Shown here one piece after another: positions 56,923 through 64,000 of a stretch of DNA of 64,000 nt (position 1 is the stretch's first letter; each line of letters opens with the position of its first letter). The DNA comes from Brevundimonas sp. Root608 (lineage in GTDB: Bacteria; Pseudomonadota; Alphaproteobacteria; Caulobacterales; Caulobacteraceae). Below the pieces are notes generated by a model. It ran no database searches, was not told the DNA's origin, and saw nothing but the letters and a program-made list of their open reading frames with translations. The stretch covers positions 62,001-126,000 of the forward strand of contig NZ_LMGT01000006.1 of NCBI RefSeq assembly GCF_001427825.1, in the 5' to 3' direction. Both the position numbers and the translations under genes were made by a program.

Positions 56923-57747
56923 TCAAGGGCGCCGGCTCTCCCGACCGCCCGCGGTCGCCCCGGTCATCGCATAGCAGCTGGCCCGGCTGGGCCGGTCGCC
57001 GTGCGGTCCGCCGTAGGCGGCGCGGACCGAGCACAGGTCGGCAGGGCTCAACTGGCCCTTCCAGCGGTCGGGGTTGCAGTAGTTCATGATCGATGCGGGG
57101 TCGTAATACTGCTCGTCGGCGACCTCGGCCTCCGGCGTGCCCAGGCGGGCGACGCAATCGGGCGCGCGCGGGCTGACGTGGTCGTGCGAAAAGCCGAGGG
57201 CGTGTCCCAGCTCATGCAGGGCGTCGGCGTAGAAACACCCCTCGCGCCCCACGGTCCCGCGCCGGCCGCAGATGCGGTTGGTGACCAGATAGTCGGCGTT
57301 CAGGGTGATGGCCCCGCCGCGCACCAGATTGACGCCCAGATGGCTGGACGAGGCGAACAGCTCGGGATCGTGCTCGATCCGTATGGGAATCCGGCGCGGC
57401 CCTGAGCCGGGCGCCGGACAGGCGGCGAGGATGTCGAACTCGACCCGGGCCACGGCCTCCCACGCGGCCGCGGCGTCCATCACCTTCTCCCGCGCCCAGG
57501 CGTCCGCCTCGGCCGGGGCCTCGAAACACATCGGCGCCCGCCCGTCCGGCCACAGGTCCGCCTGGGCCGGCGGCGGCGCGGCGGGCGGAGGCGGCGGTGG
57601 CGGCGGAGGCGGTGGAGGCGGTGGAGGCGGTGGAGGCGGCGGCGCCATCACCGGTGGCGGAACCTGATCCTGAAACACCGAACAGCCGGCCACAGGAACG
57701 CACAGCGCCGCCAGCGCCAGCACCAGAACGATCTTCAAACGGCTCAT
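56923..57747 (-). CDS. Zinc metalloprotease lipoprotein (matrixin/astacin-like) with polyproline linker
   Basis: 274 aa. Lipoprotein signal ends VAGC (Cys22). Residues 36-55 are an uninterrupted run of 20 prolines, a rigid spacer from membrane to catalytic domain. The metzincin zinc site HELGHALGFSH is at 178-188 (His178, Glu179, His182, His188) with the Met-turn SIMNYC at 219-224. Several Cys (74, 110, 160, 171, 224) suggest disulfides. It is a surface or periplasmic protease. Its ATG overlaps the tyrosinase stop by 4 bp, so the two are coupled. Confidence 0.92.
   Translation of the reverse strand: MSRLKIVLVLALAALCVPVAGCSVFQDQVPPPVMAPPPPPPPPPPPPPPPPPPPPAAPPPAQADLWPDGRAPMCFEAPAEADAWAREKVMDAAAAWEAVARVEFDILAACPAPGSGPRRIPIRIEHDPELFASSSHLGVNLVRGGAITLNADYLVTNRICGRRGTVGREGCFYADALHELGHALGFSHDHVSPRAPDCVARLGTPEAEVADEQYYDPASIMNYCNPDRWKGQLSPADLCSVRAAYGGPHGDRPSRASCYAMTGATAGGRESRRP
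57584..57643. repeat. Polyproline microsatellite in the metalloprotease gene
   Basis: A 60-bp tract of GGN triplets on the plus strand, including about four copies of the 9-mer GGAGGCGGT, encodes 20 consecutive prolines on the minus strand. Slippage in 3- or 9-bp steps would change linker length without breaking frame. Confidence 0.85.
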
Positions 57748-59057
57748 GCCCAGCGGCTTTCGGTCAGGGTCAACGACAGGTCGAGCGCCAGCGCCTGCGC
57801 GGGGCCCCGTCCGGCCTCCGGGGCCAGGTCCTCGGCCTCGACGCTGATGGTCACGGGCGCATCGCCCTCGCCGATCAGGTTCAGCACCTCCTCGCCGAAC
57901 CGGAACGGCAGGACGTAGTCGCCGGCGTGGTGCGCCTCCACGCCTTCCCGCAGGTGCAGGAAGGTCGGCGACGACCCCAGAGATATCCGCCGCCCGGCGC
58001 AGCTCATGCGGATCTCGATCGACCGGTCCAGCAGCGTCTCGTTCGCGGCCCAGGCGACCGATCCGGCCCCCTCGATCATCAGCGTGTCGTCCGCCGCCCG
58101 CATCCGCGCCACGGCCTCCGCCGGCAGGGTCACGGACAAGCCGCCCTGCCCGTCTCCGCCCTCGGCCCGCATCCGGTGGACGACCCCGCCCAGCGGCTCG
58201 CGCCGCGTCGCTCCCGGCGGTCCCACCTCGGGCGCGTTGAACACCGGGAAGGGATAGAGATGGTCGTAGCCATAGCCCAGCGCCCGCGTCTCCAGCACGC
58301 TCCCAACCCGCCAGTCGCCCGTGTCCTCGCCTTGCCCGCCGACGAAGCCGTCCAGCGTCCGTGCGGTCCAGTCCTCGGGATAGACGCCGGCCGGCTGACG
58401 CGCGTGCCAGGTCGCCCAGACGCGGTCGACATTGCAGTGATGCAGCCAGAAAATGGGATCGGTCGCCGCCGTCGTCAGCCGCTTCATCACCCCGCCGACC
58501 AGTTCGTGGATGTAGTTGTGGCCATAGCCCTCGACCATCCCCGCCCCGGTCGGCAGCCGGCCCGCGAAGGTCGGAAAATCATCCGAGGTCAGCCGCGACA
58601 TATACGGCGACCGGGCCCACCGGGCGGCGTTGAAGTCCAGGGTCTCGACGCCGCGCGCGCGCTGCCGCTCGTACAGCAGGGCGTCCTGCTCCGTGATCCA
58701 CGACGGCAGGGTCCGATGCTCCTGCGCGTCCCAGTAGGGCATGGCGAAGGCGGCATGCCCCGTCAGGCCGGCGATGATCCGCTCGAGATGCAGCAGTTGC
58801 AGCCGGTGCCAGGGCAGGAACAGGCCGTTGTTGTGCTGGCCGTTGCGGGAGTGGATGGCGTTCTGCCGCGCCCAGGACCGGTCGTCGCGCCGCCGTTTCA
58901 TCAGGGCCAGGCCTTCGCCGAAGGCCACCACATCGTCGCTGGTGGCGGACAGACCGCCGGCGCCGCGTCTTGTCCGCCGGGTCTGGCCCAGCGCCGGACC
59001 GGCGCACAGGCTCAGCATCGCGGCGCCGGTCAGGGCCTTCCGTCGGTCGATTTTCAC
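57744..59057 (-). CDS. Tyrosinase-family copper oxidase, exported
   Basis: 437 aa from a GTG start. The N-terminus KIDRRKALTGAAML has a twin-arginine pair, suggesting Tat export of a folded copper enzyme. Copper-A region: His69 (NAIHS), then LPWHRLQLLHLE with His84. Copper-B region: GYGHNYIHELVGG and DPIFWLHHCNVDRVWATW, the latter a standard tyrosinase signature. The C-terminal ~150 residues form an extra beta-rich domain. It would oxidise phenols or catechols in the periplasm or outside. Coupled to the metalloprotease gene, which might activate it by cleavage; that is conjecture. Confidence 0.92.
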   Translation of the reverse strand: MKIDRRKALTGAAMLSLCAGPALGQTRRTRRGAGGLSATSDDVVAFGEGLALMKRRRDDRSWARQNAIHSRNGQHNNGLFLPWHRLQLLHLERIIAGLTGHAAFAMPYWDAQEHRTLPSWITEQDALLYERQRARGVETLDFNAARWARSPYMSRLTSDDFPTFAGRLPTGAGMVEGYGHNYIHELVGGVMKRLTTAATDPIFWLHHCNVDRVWATWHARQPAGVYPEDWTARTLDGFVGGQGEDTGDWRVGSVLETRALGYGYDHLYPFPVFNAPEVGPPGATRREPLGGVVHRMRAEGGDGQGGLSVTLPAEAVARMRAADDTLMIEGAGSVAWAANETLLDRSIEIRMSCAGRRISLGSSPTFLHLREGVEAHHAGDYVLPFRFGEEVLNLIGEGDAPVTISVEAEDLAPEAGRGPAQALALDLSLTLTESRWA

Positions 59058-59100
59058 CCATGCCCCCGCACATCTTCTGAACCGCGAAGGTTCACCAATC

Positions 59101-59622
59101 TCAACCTGGTGTCGACCCCGCGTCGCGCACCGGGTCCTGGCCGATGAACCGCGCCTGCCGCGCCGCCGTCCACATCTCGCGCAGGCCCTGACGCGGCTGA
59201 TCGACGCCGAAGACGGCCAACCGGGCGACCCAGACCTCGGACAGCTGCTCCACCGTGCCCGCGATCCATCCCGGCGGCTGCTGCCGCGCCCAGTTCAGCG
59301 GCGACACGGCGTTGAACACCATCAGGAAGGCCGCCGTCATCAATACGGTCCGGCTGGTCCAGCGCCGGTCGCGCGCCGCCACGCCCTCGTCGTCCAGCGG
59401 CGGCGCGGGCGGAAAGGCGAACCGACCCAGGGCGGTCAGGGCGTTGTCGCGTGTCGGCAGGTCATGGGCGTCGGCCGTCTCGATCCAGTCGCTGGGCGGA
59501 TCCTTCGGCGGCGGCGGCAGACTTTCGTACAGCGGCGGAAAGGGCGAATCCGCCCCCTGGAGCGGGAACGGCTCCAGCCTTTCCGGGGGATCTTCGTGCC
59601 TGCCTGTCGTGTCGTCGGTCAT
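59101..59622 (-). CDS. Proline-rich single-pass membrane protein of the O-acylation cluster, unknown
   Basis: 173 aa. Pro-rich acidic N-terminal half (FPPLYESLPPPPKDPPSDW), one predicted membrane helix at about residues 92-112 (TVLMTAAFLMVFNAVSPL) and a C-terminal soluble part ending GQDPVRDAGSTPG. No recognised domain. It lies 15 bp after the MBOAT gene on the same strand, so it is probably part of the acyl-transfer machine, for instance a linking subunit. Ends 43 bp before the tyrosinase start. Confidence 0.7.
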   Translation of the reverse strand: MTDDTTGRHEDPPERLEPFPLQGADSPFPPLYESLPPPPKDPPSDWIETADAHDLPTRDNALTALGRFAFPPAPPLDDEGVAARDRRWTSRTVLMTAAFLMVFNAVSPLNWARQQPPGWIAGTVEQLSEVWVARLAVFGVDQPRQGLREMWTAARQARFIGQDPVRDAGSTPG

Positions 59623-59637
59623 CGCGGGTCCAACGCC

Positions 59638-61038
59638 TCAGAACTGGAAATAGATGAAGGGCGCCACGCCCTCGGGGCGCACCGCCTCGATCAGCAGGAA
59701 GGCCGCGCCGACCAGCAGGCCCAGGGTGATCGACGGCGCCGTCTTCAGCCGCTCGGCCAGCCCCTCGACGGCGCGCGGCGGCAACCAGTGCATGGCCAGC
59801 CCGCCGAGGATCAGCATCAGCAGCAGCGGCGTCAGGGCGGCCACCGGCCCGATCCGCCCCAGGCCCTGCAGCATGGCCATGGCCATGTCGGAGCTCTCGG
59901 CCCGGAACAGGATCCAGCCCAGGCAGACGATGTGGAAGGTGACCAGCACCCCGACGACTGTCGGAACGACCTTGCGGTCCCCGAACGCCGCGCGACCCAG
60001 CCGCTCGATCACCTGCACCCCGCCGTGCAGCGCCCCCCAGGCCAGGAAGGTCCAGGCCGCCCCGTGCCACAACCCGCCCAGCACCATGGTGATGAAGACG
60101 TTGATGCACGACGAGATCAGCCCCCTGCGCCCGCCCCCCAGCGGCACATACAGGTAGTCCCGCAGCCAGCTGGACAGGCTGATGTGCCAGCGCCGCCAGA
60201 AGGCCTGCATCGAACTGGCGCGATAGGGCTGGTCGAAATTGCGCGGGAAGGAATAGCCGAGCAGGGCCGCGATCCCGATGGCCATGTCCGAATAGGCCGA
60301 GAAGTCGCAATAGATCTGGACCGCATAACCATAGACCGCCGCCGCGATATCCACCGCGCCATAGGCCGAGGGATCGAAGAACACCGGGTCGACCAGGTTC
60401 ACCGAAATCTCGGACGCGATCACCGTCTTCTTGAACAGCCCCCAGACGATCAGCAGCAGGCCGTGGGTGGCCATCTCGCGCGTCAGTCGCGGCGTCCGGT
60501 CGAACTGCGGCAGCAGGTCCGACGCCCGCACGATCGGCCCCGCCACCAGATGCGGGAAGAAGCTCATCAGCAGCATGACGTCGAGCAGGCTCTTCGCCGC
60601 CGGCGTCTTCCCGCGATGCACGTCCACGACATAGCTGATGCCCTGGAAGGTGAAGAAGCTGATCCCCACCGGCAGCACGACCTGCAGCAGCGGCAGGTCC
60701 CGCTCCCAGCCGAACCGCGTCAGCAGGTCGCCGGCCTGCTCGATGAAGAAGCCGTAGTATTTGAAGAAGCCGAGGATCAGCAGATTGACCGCCACCCCCA
60801 GGCCGACCAGCCACGCCTTCCTCGCCCCGGGCTGTCTCGCGATCAGCGCCGCCACGCCCCAGTTCAGCACCGCCGACGCGATCAGCAGGCCGACGAACCG
60901 CCAGTCCCACTGGGCGTAGAAGAACCAGCTGGCCAGCAGCAGGAACAGCTTGCGCCGCCCGTTCTCGCGATCCAGCGACCAGGCCGTGAAATAGACGAAC
61001 AGGAAGAAGACGCCGAAGGCCAGGGTCGGGAACAGCAT
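59638..61038 (-). CDS. MBOAT-family O-acyltransferase (AlgI-type)
   Basis: 466 aa, about 11 membrane segments. It matches AlgI-type MBOATs: LFPTLAFGVFFLFVYFTAWS start, GISFFTFQGISYVVDVHRGK, NFDQPYRASSMQAFWRRWHI and the active-site His in LGGLWHGAAWTFLAWG. Such proteins pass acetyl groups across the inner membrane to a periplasmic transferase that modifies a surface polysaccharide. Located one base before the GDSL gene stop/start junction (adjacent without gap), with two SGNH proteins upstream as likely partners. Confidence 0.93.
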   Translation of the reverse strand: MLFPTLAFGVFFLFVYFTAWSLDRENGRRKLFLLLASWFFYAQWDWRFVGLLIASAVLNWGVAALIARQPGARKAWLVGLGVAVNLLILGFFKYYGFFIEQAGDLLTRFGWERDLPLLQVVLPVGISFFTFQGISYVVDVHRGKTPAAKSLLDVMLLMSFFPHLVAGPIVRASDLLPQFDRTPRLTREMATHGLLLIVWGLFKKTVIASEISVNLVDPVFFDPSAYGAVDIAAAVYGYAVQIYCDFSAYSDMAIGIAALLGYSFPRNFDQPYRASSMQAFWRRWHISLSSWLRDYLYVPLGGGRRGLISSCINVFITMVLGGLWHGAAWTFLAWGALHGGVQVIERLGRAAFGDRKVVPTVVGVLVTFHIVCLGWILFRAESSDMAMAMLQGLGRIGPVAALTPLLLMLILGGLAMHWLPPRAVEGLAERLKTAPSITLGLLVGAAFLLIEAVRPEGVAPFIYFQF

Positions 61039-61881
61039 CTAGCGCGGCCCTCCCGCCTTCCACGCGTCATAGGCGGCCAGAAGGTCGTCGGTCAGCACGC
61101 CGCCGATCCAGTCGGCCCCGGCCGAGGTGAAATGCACCCGGTCGCCGCGCATGAAGGGCTCGGCCTGCATCGCCAGCCGGTCCGCCGAACAATCGCCGCC
61201 CATCCGCCCGTGCCAGTCCCAGAACGCCACACCCATGTCGGCGGCGACCCGGCGTTGCACGTCCCGCACCACGGCCAGCGAGGGGGGCGGCGCGCGCCGG
61301 CCGTCGGCGCTGCAGCCCCCCGCCGCGCCCGTCCGCTGGGCGTCGGGCGCGCCGAGGATCAGCACCGACGCGCCCCAGCCGCGCAGCCGCTGCACCTGCG
61401 CCCGCAGCAGCGCCTCCCAGGCGCCCGGATCAAGACCATCCTCGAAGCCGTCGTTGACGCCCAGCGCCAGAATGACGAGGTCCGCCCCCGCCAGCTCCGG
61501 CCTGTCCGGCCAGCCCGCGAACGTCTCCAGCGTCGCCCCCACCACGCCGACCTCGCTCATCATCAGTCCCGGCGCGGCCCCATCGACGGCATAGCCGAAG
61601 CGCCCCTGAAGCTGCGCCCGAACCCGACCCGTGACGCGCGCCCCGGCCGTATGGCTGTCGCCGTACTGGACGACCCTCACCGGGGCGACGCGCCGCCCGG
61701 CCTCGGTGTCGGCCAGGGCCTGAAAGAACCCCGTCAGCGTCCCCGGCTGACACAGCCCGCCCGCGCAGATCGAGGCCCCCGGCGCCGACCGCGACAGCGA
61801 CAGATAGGGAATCTCCTGCGCGGCGGCCCCGGGCGCCGCGGCGCACAGACCGGCTGCGATGACCGCCTCCAGGCGCCTCAT
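61039..61881 (-). CDS. Exported SGNH/GDSL-family esterase or acetyltransferase
   Basis: 280 aa. Signal peptide ends GAAAQ. SGNH blocks: I in VVQYGDSHTAGARV (nucleophile Ser), III in ILALGVNDGFE, V in DRVHFTSAGADWIGG with the Asp-x-x-His pair. A Cys-rich insertion (CAGGLCQ near residue 40; Cys in AAGGCSADG and GGDCSAD) suggests disulfides. Adjacent to the MBOAT gene with no gap, it is probably the periplasmic partner that places acyl groups on a polysaccharide. Hydrolase activity is the alternative. Confidence 0.88.
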   Translation of the reverse strand: MRRLEAVIAAGLCAAAPGAAAQEIPYLSLSRSAPGASICAGGLCQPGTLTGFFQALADTEAGRRVAPVRVVQYGDSHTAGARVTGRVRAQLQGRFGYAVDGAAPGLMMSEVGVVGATLETFAGWPDRPELAGADLVILALGVNDGFEDGLDPGAWEALLRAQVQRLRGWGASVLILGAPDAQRTGAAGGCSADGRRAPPPSLAVVRDVQRRVAADMGVAFWDWHGRMGGDCSADRLAMQAEPFMRGDRVHFTSAGADWIGGVLTDDLLAAYDAWKAGGPR

Positions 61882-61883
61882 CC

Positions 61884-62762
61884 TCAGGCGGCGGGCGCCG
61901 CGAGGGGAGCCGCCGGCCGATCCAGCCCCGCGTCGTGCTTCAGGCGCGCCGTCACCGGCGCGCTGAGCCGCGAATATCCGGCCATCGACATGTGGATTCC
62001 GTCGTTGGCCCGCATCAGCACGCGTCGCCCGCTGTCGGCGGGGAGATAGGCTTCATACCCGCCCTCATCGTTCGAGGTCAGGGCGGTGGTTTCGATGTAC
62101 GGCACGCCCAGCGCCCGCATCCGCGCCTCGACGACGCCGTTGATCAGCGTCATCCTGGCGTCGAACGACGCCCGCTTCATCCGTGGCAGGCCGACCCAGT
62201 AGACGGCCACGTCGCGGCTGCGCAGCAGGCCCACAAGGTCGTCGACCCGCTTGGCGTAGGCGGCCTTCCAGCCGTCCGAGCCGAACGGATGGATCTGCCC
62301 GTCCATCTCGATGCCCTGGGCGTCATTGGTGCCGAACAGCATGATCGCGACATCCACCGGCTGCGCGTCCAGCTGGCCCCGGGTCTTCGCCTGGATGTCG
62401 ACGTAGTCGTAGCGGCTCAGCCCCGTCGACACCTGCGAGAATTTGCTCACCGTCACATCCGGCGTGTGCTGCAGGTCGCGGTACAGGCCTGCGTACAGGC
62501 CGTCGGCCATGGAATCCCCGAACACGCCGATGCGCAGCGGCCCGCGGGCCAGTCGCGCGTCCAGCGGCGTCACCGTCGGCAGGACCGGCGCCGCGACCGG
62601 AACGACCGGCGCCACCGGCGCGGGCGGGGCGGACGCCGCGGCCCTGTCGCCCAGCATGATGGTCGGATGGCGCAGCCATGCCCGGCCGTCGGGCGTCAGC
62701 ACCAGCCCGGCCAGCACGCCGACCGCGAAGGTCGCCGTCAGAGCGTTGACGCCAGCACGCAA
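61884..62762 (-). CDS. SGNH-fold protein of the DUF459 family, membrane-anchored
   Basis: 292 aa from a TTG (no ATG/GTG fits). N-terminal hydrophobic anchor ALTATFAVGVLAGLVLT, a Pro/Ala-rich spacer (residues ~43-65), then an SGNH domain: GVFGDSMADGLYAGL, MLFGTNDAQGIEM and ANDGIHMSMAGYSRL carrying Asp-x-x-His. It starts the minus-strand group that continues with the GDSL and MBOAT genes, only 2 bp apart. Role in modification of exopolysaccharide or LPS is inferred from company. Confidence 0.87.
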   Translation of the reverse strand: MRAGVNALTATFAVGVLAGLVLTPDGRAWLRHPTIMLGDRAAASAPPAPVAPVVPVAAPVLPTVTPLDARLARGPLRIGVFGDSMADGLYAGLYRDLQHTPDVTVSKFSQVSTGLSRYDYVDIQAKTRGQLDAQPVDVAIMLFGTNDAQGIEMDGQIHPFGSDGWKAAYAKRVDDLVGLLRSRDVAVYWVGLPRMKRASFDARMTLINGVVEARMRALGVPYIETTALTSNDEGGYEAYLPADSGRRVLMRANDGIHMSMAGYSRLSAPVTARLKHDAGLDRPAAPLAAPAA

Positions 62763-62889
62763 GACTTTTCCCCGACTGAACCCCGTTCCGTCGGACCTTT
62801 TACCTTATCGCCGCCCGACCGCCACCTCGCGCCCGTCTCACGGGAAGAAAAAGGTTAACCGAAGCGGCCTTCGGCCCCCAGGGTCGGCG

Positions 62890-63303
62890 TCAGCCGAACC
62901 GTCCTTCAGCCCAGCGCGCGGCGAAATAGCCCCCCAGCGCCGACAGGGTCGTCAGGGCCGTGCCCCAGCACAGGTCGATGATCGTCAGTCGCGTCGACCA
63001 GACATTCAGCGTCGCCTGATTGGTCAGGTCATAGGTCGCATAGGCCACGAACCCGAGCACCGCCCCGTTGATCGCCGCCCTCTGCCACGCCCCTTCGCGC
63101 AATGCCGGTTCCACGGCCAGGAACACCGTCCCCGCGATCGAGATCAGGTAGAAGGCCACGGCGGCCTTCATGTCAGGCTTGTCGGCCAGGATCGGACCCA
63201 GCACCGGCCTGTACAGCCGGTCGGTCATGGTCGTCAGCCAGACCGCGTCGACCGCGGCGAAGGTCAGCCCGGCGCCCAGATAGGCGGCGACATATTTGAT
63301 CAT
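62890..63303 (-). CDS. DUF2177 family membrane protein
   Basis: 137 aa with four predicted membrane helices: IKYVAAYLGAGLTFAAVDAV, AVAFYLISIAGTVFLAVE, INGAVLGFVAYATYDLTNQA and LCWGTALTTLSALGGYFAA. The YDLTNQATLNVW segment is the family signature. Function not established. It follows the methyltransferase gene by 13 bp on the same strand; DUF2177 genes often travel with cyclopropane-fatty-acid-synthase-like genes, in some alphaproteobacteria under sigma-E/ChrR control. Confidence 0.9.
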   Translation of the reverse strand: MIKYVAAYLGAGLTFAAVDAVWLTTMTDRLYRPVLGPILADKPDMKAAVAFYLISIAGTVFLAVEPALREGAWQRAAINGAVLGFVAYATYDLTNQATLNVWSTRLTIIDLCWGTALTTLSALGGYFAARWAEGRFG

Positions 63304-63316
63304 CGGTTCTGCTCCG

Positions 63317-64000
63317 TCAGACCGGCTTCAGCAGGTAATGGCTGACCGCCCAGGTGTTTCCGTCGTCATTGCCGAACAGCCCGGCCGTCGCCAGATAGAA
63401 CCGCCGCCAGCGCCTCCGCCACAGGAGCGCGTCGGCGCCGTAGGTCTCCCGCATCAGCTCCATCACCCGGTCGCCGTTGGCGTCCATATTGGCCAGCCAG
63501 TCGTCCGCGGTGCGCCTGTAGTTCACCCCGTTCCAGGTCCATTCCCGCTCGACCTCGAACAGGTCCGGGAACTGCCGCATCAGCCCCCGGCTGGGCATGA
63601 CCCCGCCGGTGAAGAAATGCTGGGCGATGAAGTCGCCGCTGTCGGTGTGGTCGAACCGGTACGGCGCGTCGCGGTGGGTGAAGACATGGATGAACATCCG
63701 CCCGCCCGGCTTCAGCCAGCCGTGCGCCCGTCCCAGCAGCGCCCGCCAGTTGGCCATATGCTCGAACATCTCGACCGAGACGATCCGGTCATAGCCCTCG
63801 CCCATGGGCGTCGGAGCGTGGAAGTCGTTCATGTCGGCGGTGATGACCGTCAGATTGGTCAGGCCCCGGGCGGCGGCCTGGGCCTCGATATGCTGGCGCT
63901 GGCCATGACTGTTCGACACGGCGGTGATTCTCGACCGGGGGTACCGCTCGGCCATCCACAGGCTCAGCGAGCCCCAGCCGCAGCCCAGTTCCAGCACGCG
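63317..64000 (-). CDS. Cyclopropane-fatty-acyl-phospholipid-synthase-type methyltransferase (partial, 5' end outside window)
   Basis: 227 codons of the C-terminal part; the gene begins beyond the right edge. SAM-binding motif I LELGCGWGSLSLWMAE, then FHAPTPMGEGYDRIVSVEMFEHM and the C-terminal DTGNTWAVSHYLL-like end DDGNTWAVSHYLLKPV. The FIHVFTHRDAPYRFDHTDSG region follows the CFA synthase family. It methylates unsaturated acyl chains in membrane phospholipid, giving cyclopropane or methylated (furan precursor) products. Which product is made cannot be decided without the missing half and neighbours. Confidence 0.88.
   Translation of the reverse strand, partial: RVLELGCGWGSLSLWMAERYPRSRITAVSNSHGQRQHIEAQAAARGLTNLTVITADMNDFHAPTPMGEGYDRIVSVEMFEHMANWRALLGRAHGWLKPGGRMFIHVFTHRDAPYRFDHTDSGDFIAQHFFTGGVMPSRGLMRQFPDLFEVEREWTWNGVNYRRTADDWLANMDANGDRVMELMRETYGADALLWRRRWRRFYLATAGLFGNDDGNTWAVSHYLLKPV

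Noticed and set aside
58741-62049. 1102-codon plus-strand open frame
   Set aside because: Runs antisense across the tyrosinase, MBOAT and GDSL genes; Arg/Gln/Pro-rich shadow without a plausible start.

Overview
The window is GC-rich, densely packed alphaproteobacterial chromosome. The gene content (a type II secretion locus beside a TonB-dependent receptor and a surface lipoprotein, GH47 and GH92 mannosidases, S9 peptidases, an Anbu cluster and REP-like hairpins) fits Caulobacteraceae, most likely Brevundimonas or a close relative. That assignment rests on gene content and recall, not on a search.

Layout. (1) 1-12423, minus strand: one long run reading lipoprotein, TonB-dependent receptor, gspC-D-E-F-G-H-I-J-K, with gspK cut by the window edge; the prepilin peptidase gene gspO diverges at 12740. 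A REP-like doublet splits gspH from gspI. (2) 13539-14468: ROK-family sugar kinase. (3) 14601-26528: a single 12-kb gene for a giant autotransporter with a block of 276-bp tandem repeats. A 473-bp control region with several palindromes separates it from a small secreted or membrane protein gene (27002-27232) that ends in a strong intrinsic terminator. (4) 27355-36473: an AraC regulator diverging from an eight-gene operon (monooxygenase/old-yellow-enzyme fusion, SDR, MarR, enoyl-CoA hydratase, acyl-CoA dehydrogenase, aryl-CoA ligase, thioesterase, RidA). This has the makeup of an aerobic 2-aminobenzoyl-CoA (anthranilate) pathway. (5) 36532-45629: MFS transporter, SemiSWEET, iron-permease-like protein, amidase, dipeptidyl-peptidase, ferredoxin-NADP reductase, chorismate mutase, an Hpt protein and an APC permease. 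(6) 45829-45904: tRNA-Lys(CTT). (7) 45966-50206: convergent GH92 and GH47 alpha-mannosidase genes with a GIY-YIG gene between them, bracketed by inverted hairpin repeats. (8) 50282-54320: the four-gene Anbu cluster (ATP-grasp, alpha-E, transglutaminase-like, Anbu). (9) 54411-62762: S9 peptidase, zinc metalloprotease lipoprotein overlapping a tyrosinase, and a cell-surface O-acylation cluster (MBOAT plus two SGNH proteins). (10) 62890-64000: DUF2177 protein and a partial cyclopropane-fatty-acid-synthase-type methyltransferase.

The most intriguing under-described systems are the Anbu cluster, which looks complete but whose substrate is unknown, and the hairpin-bracketed GIY-YIG gene whose 3' hairpin has become part of the coding sequence. 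Next are the giant autotransporter with a freshly duplicated repeat and the palindromic control region upstream of it. Many long ORFs on the opposite strands are shadows of these genes and were not annotated.
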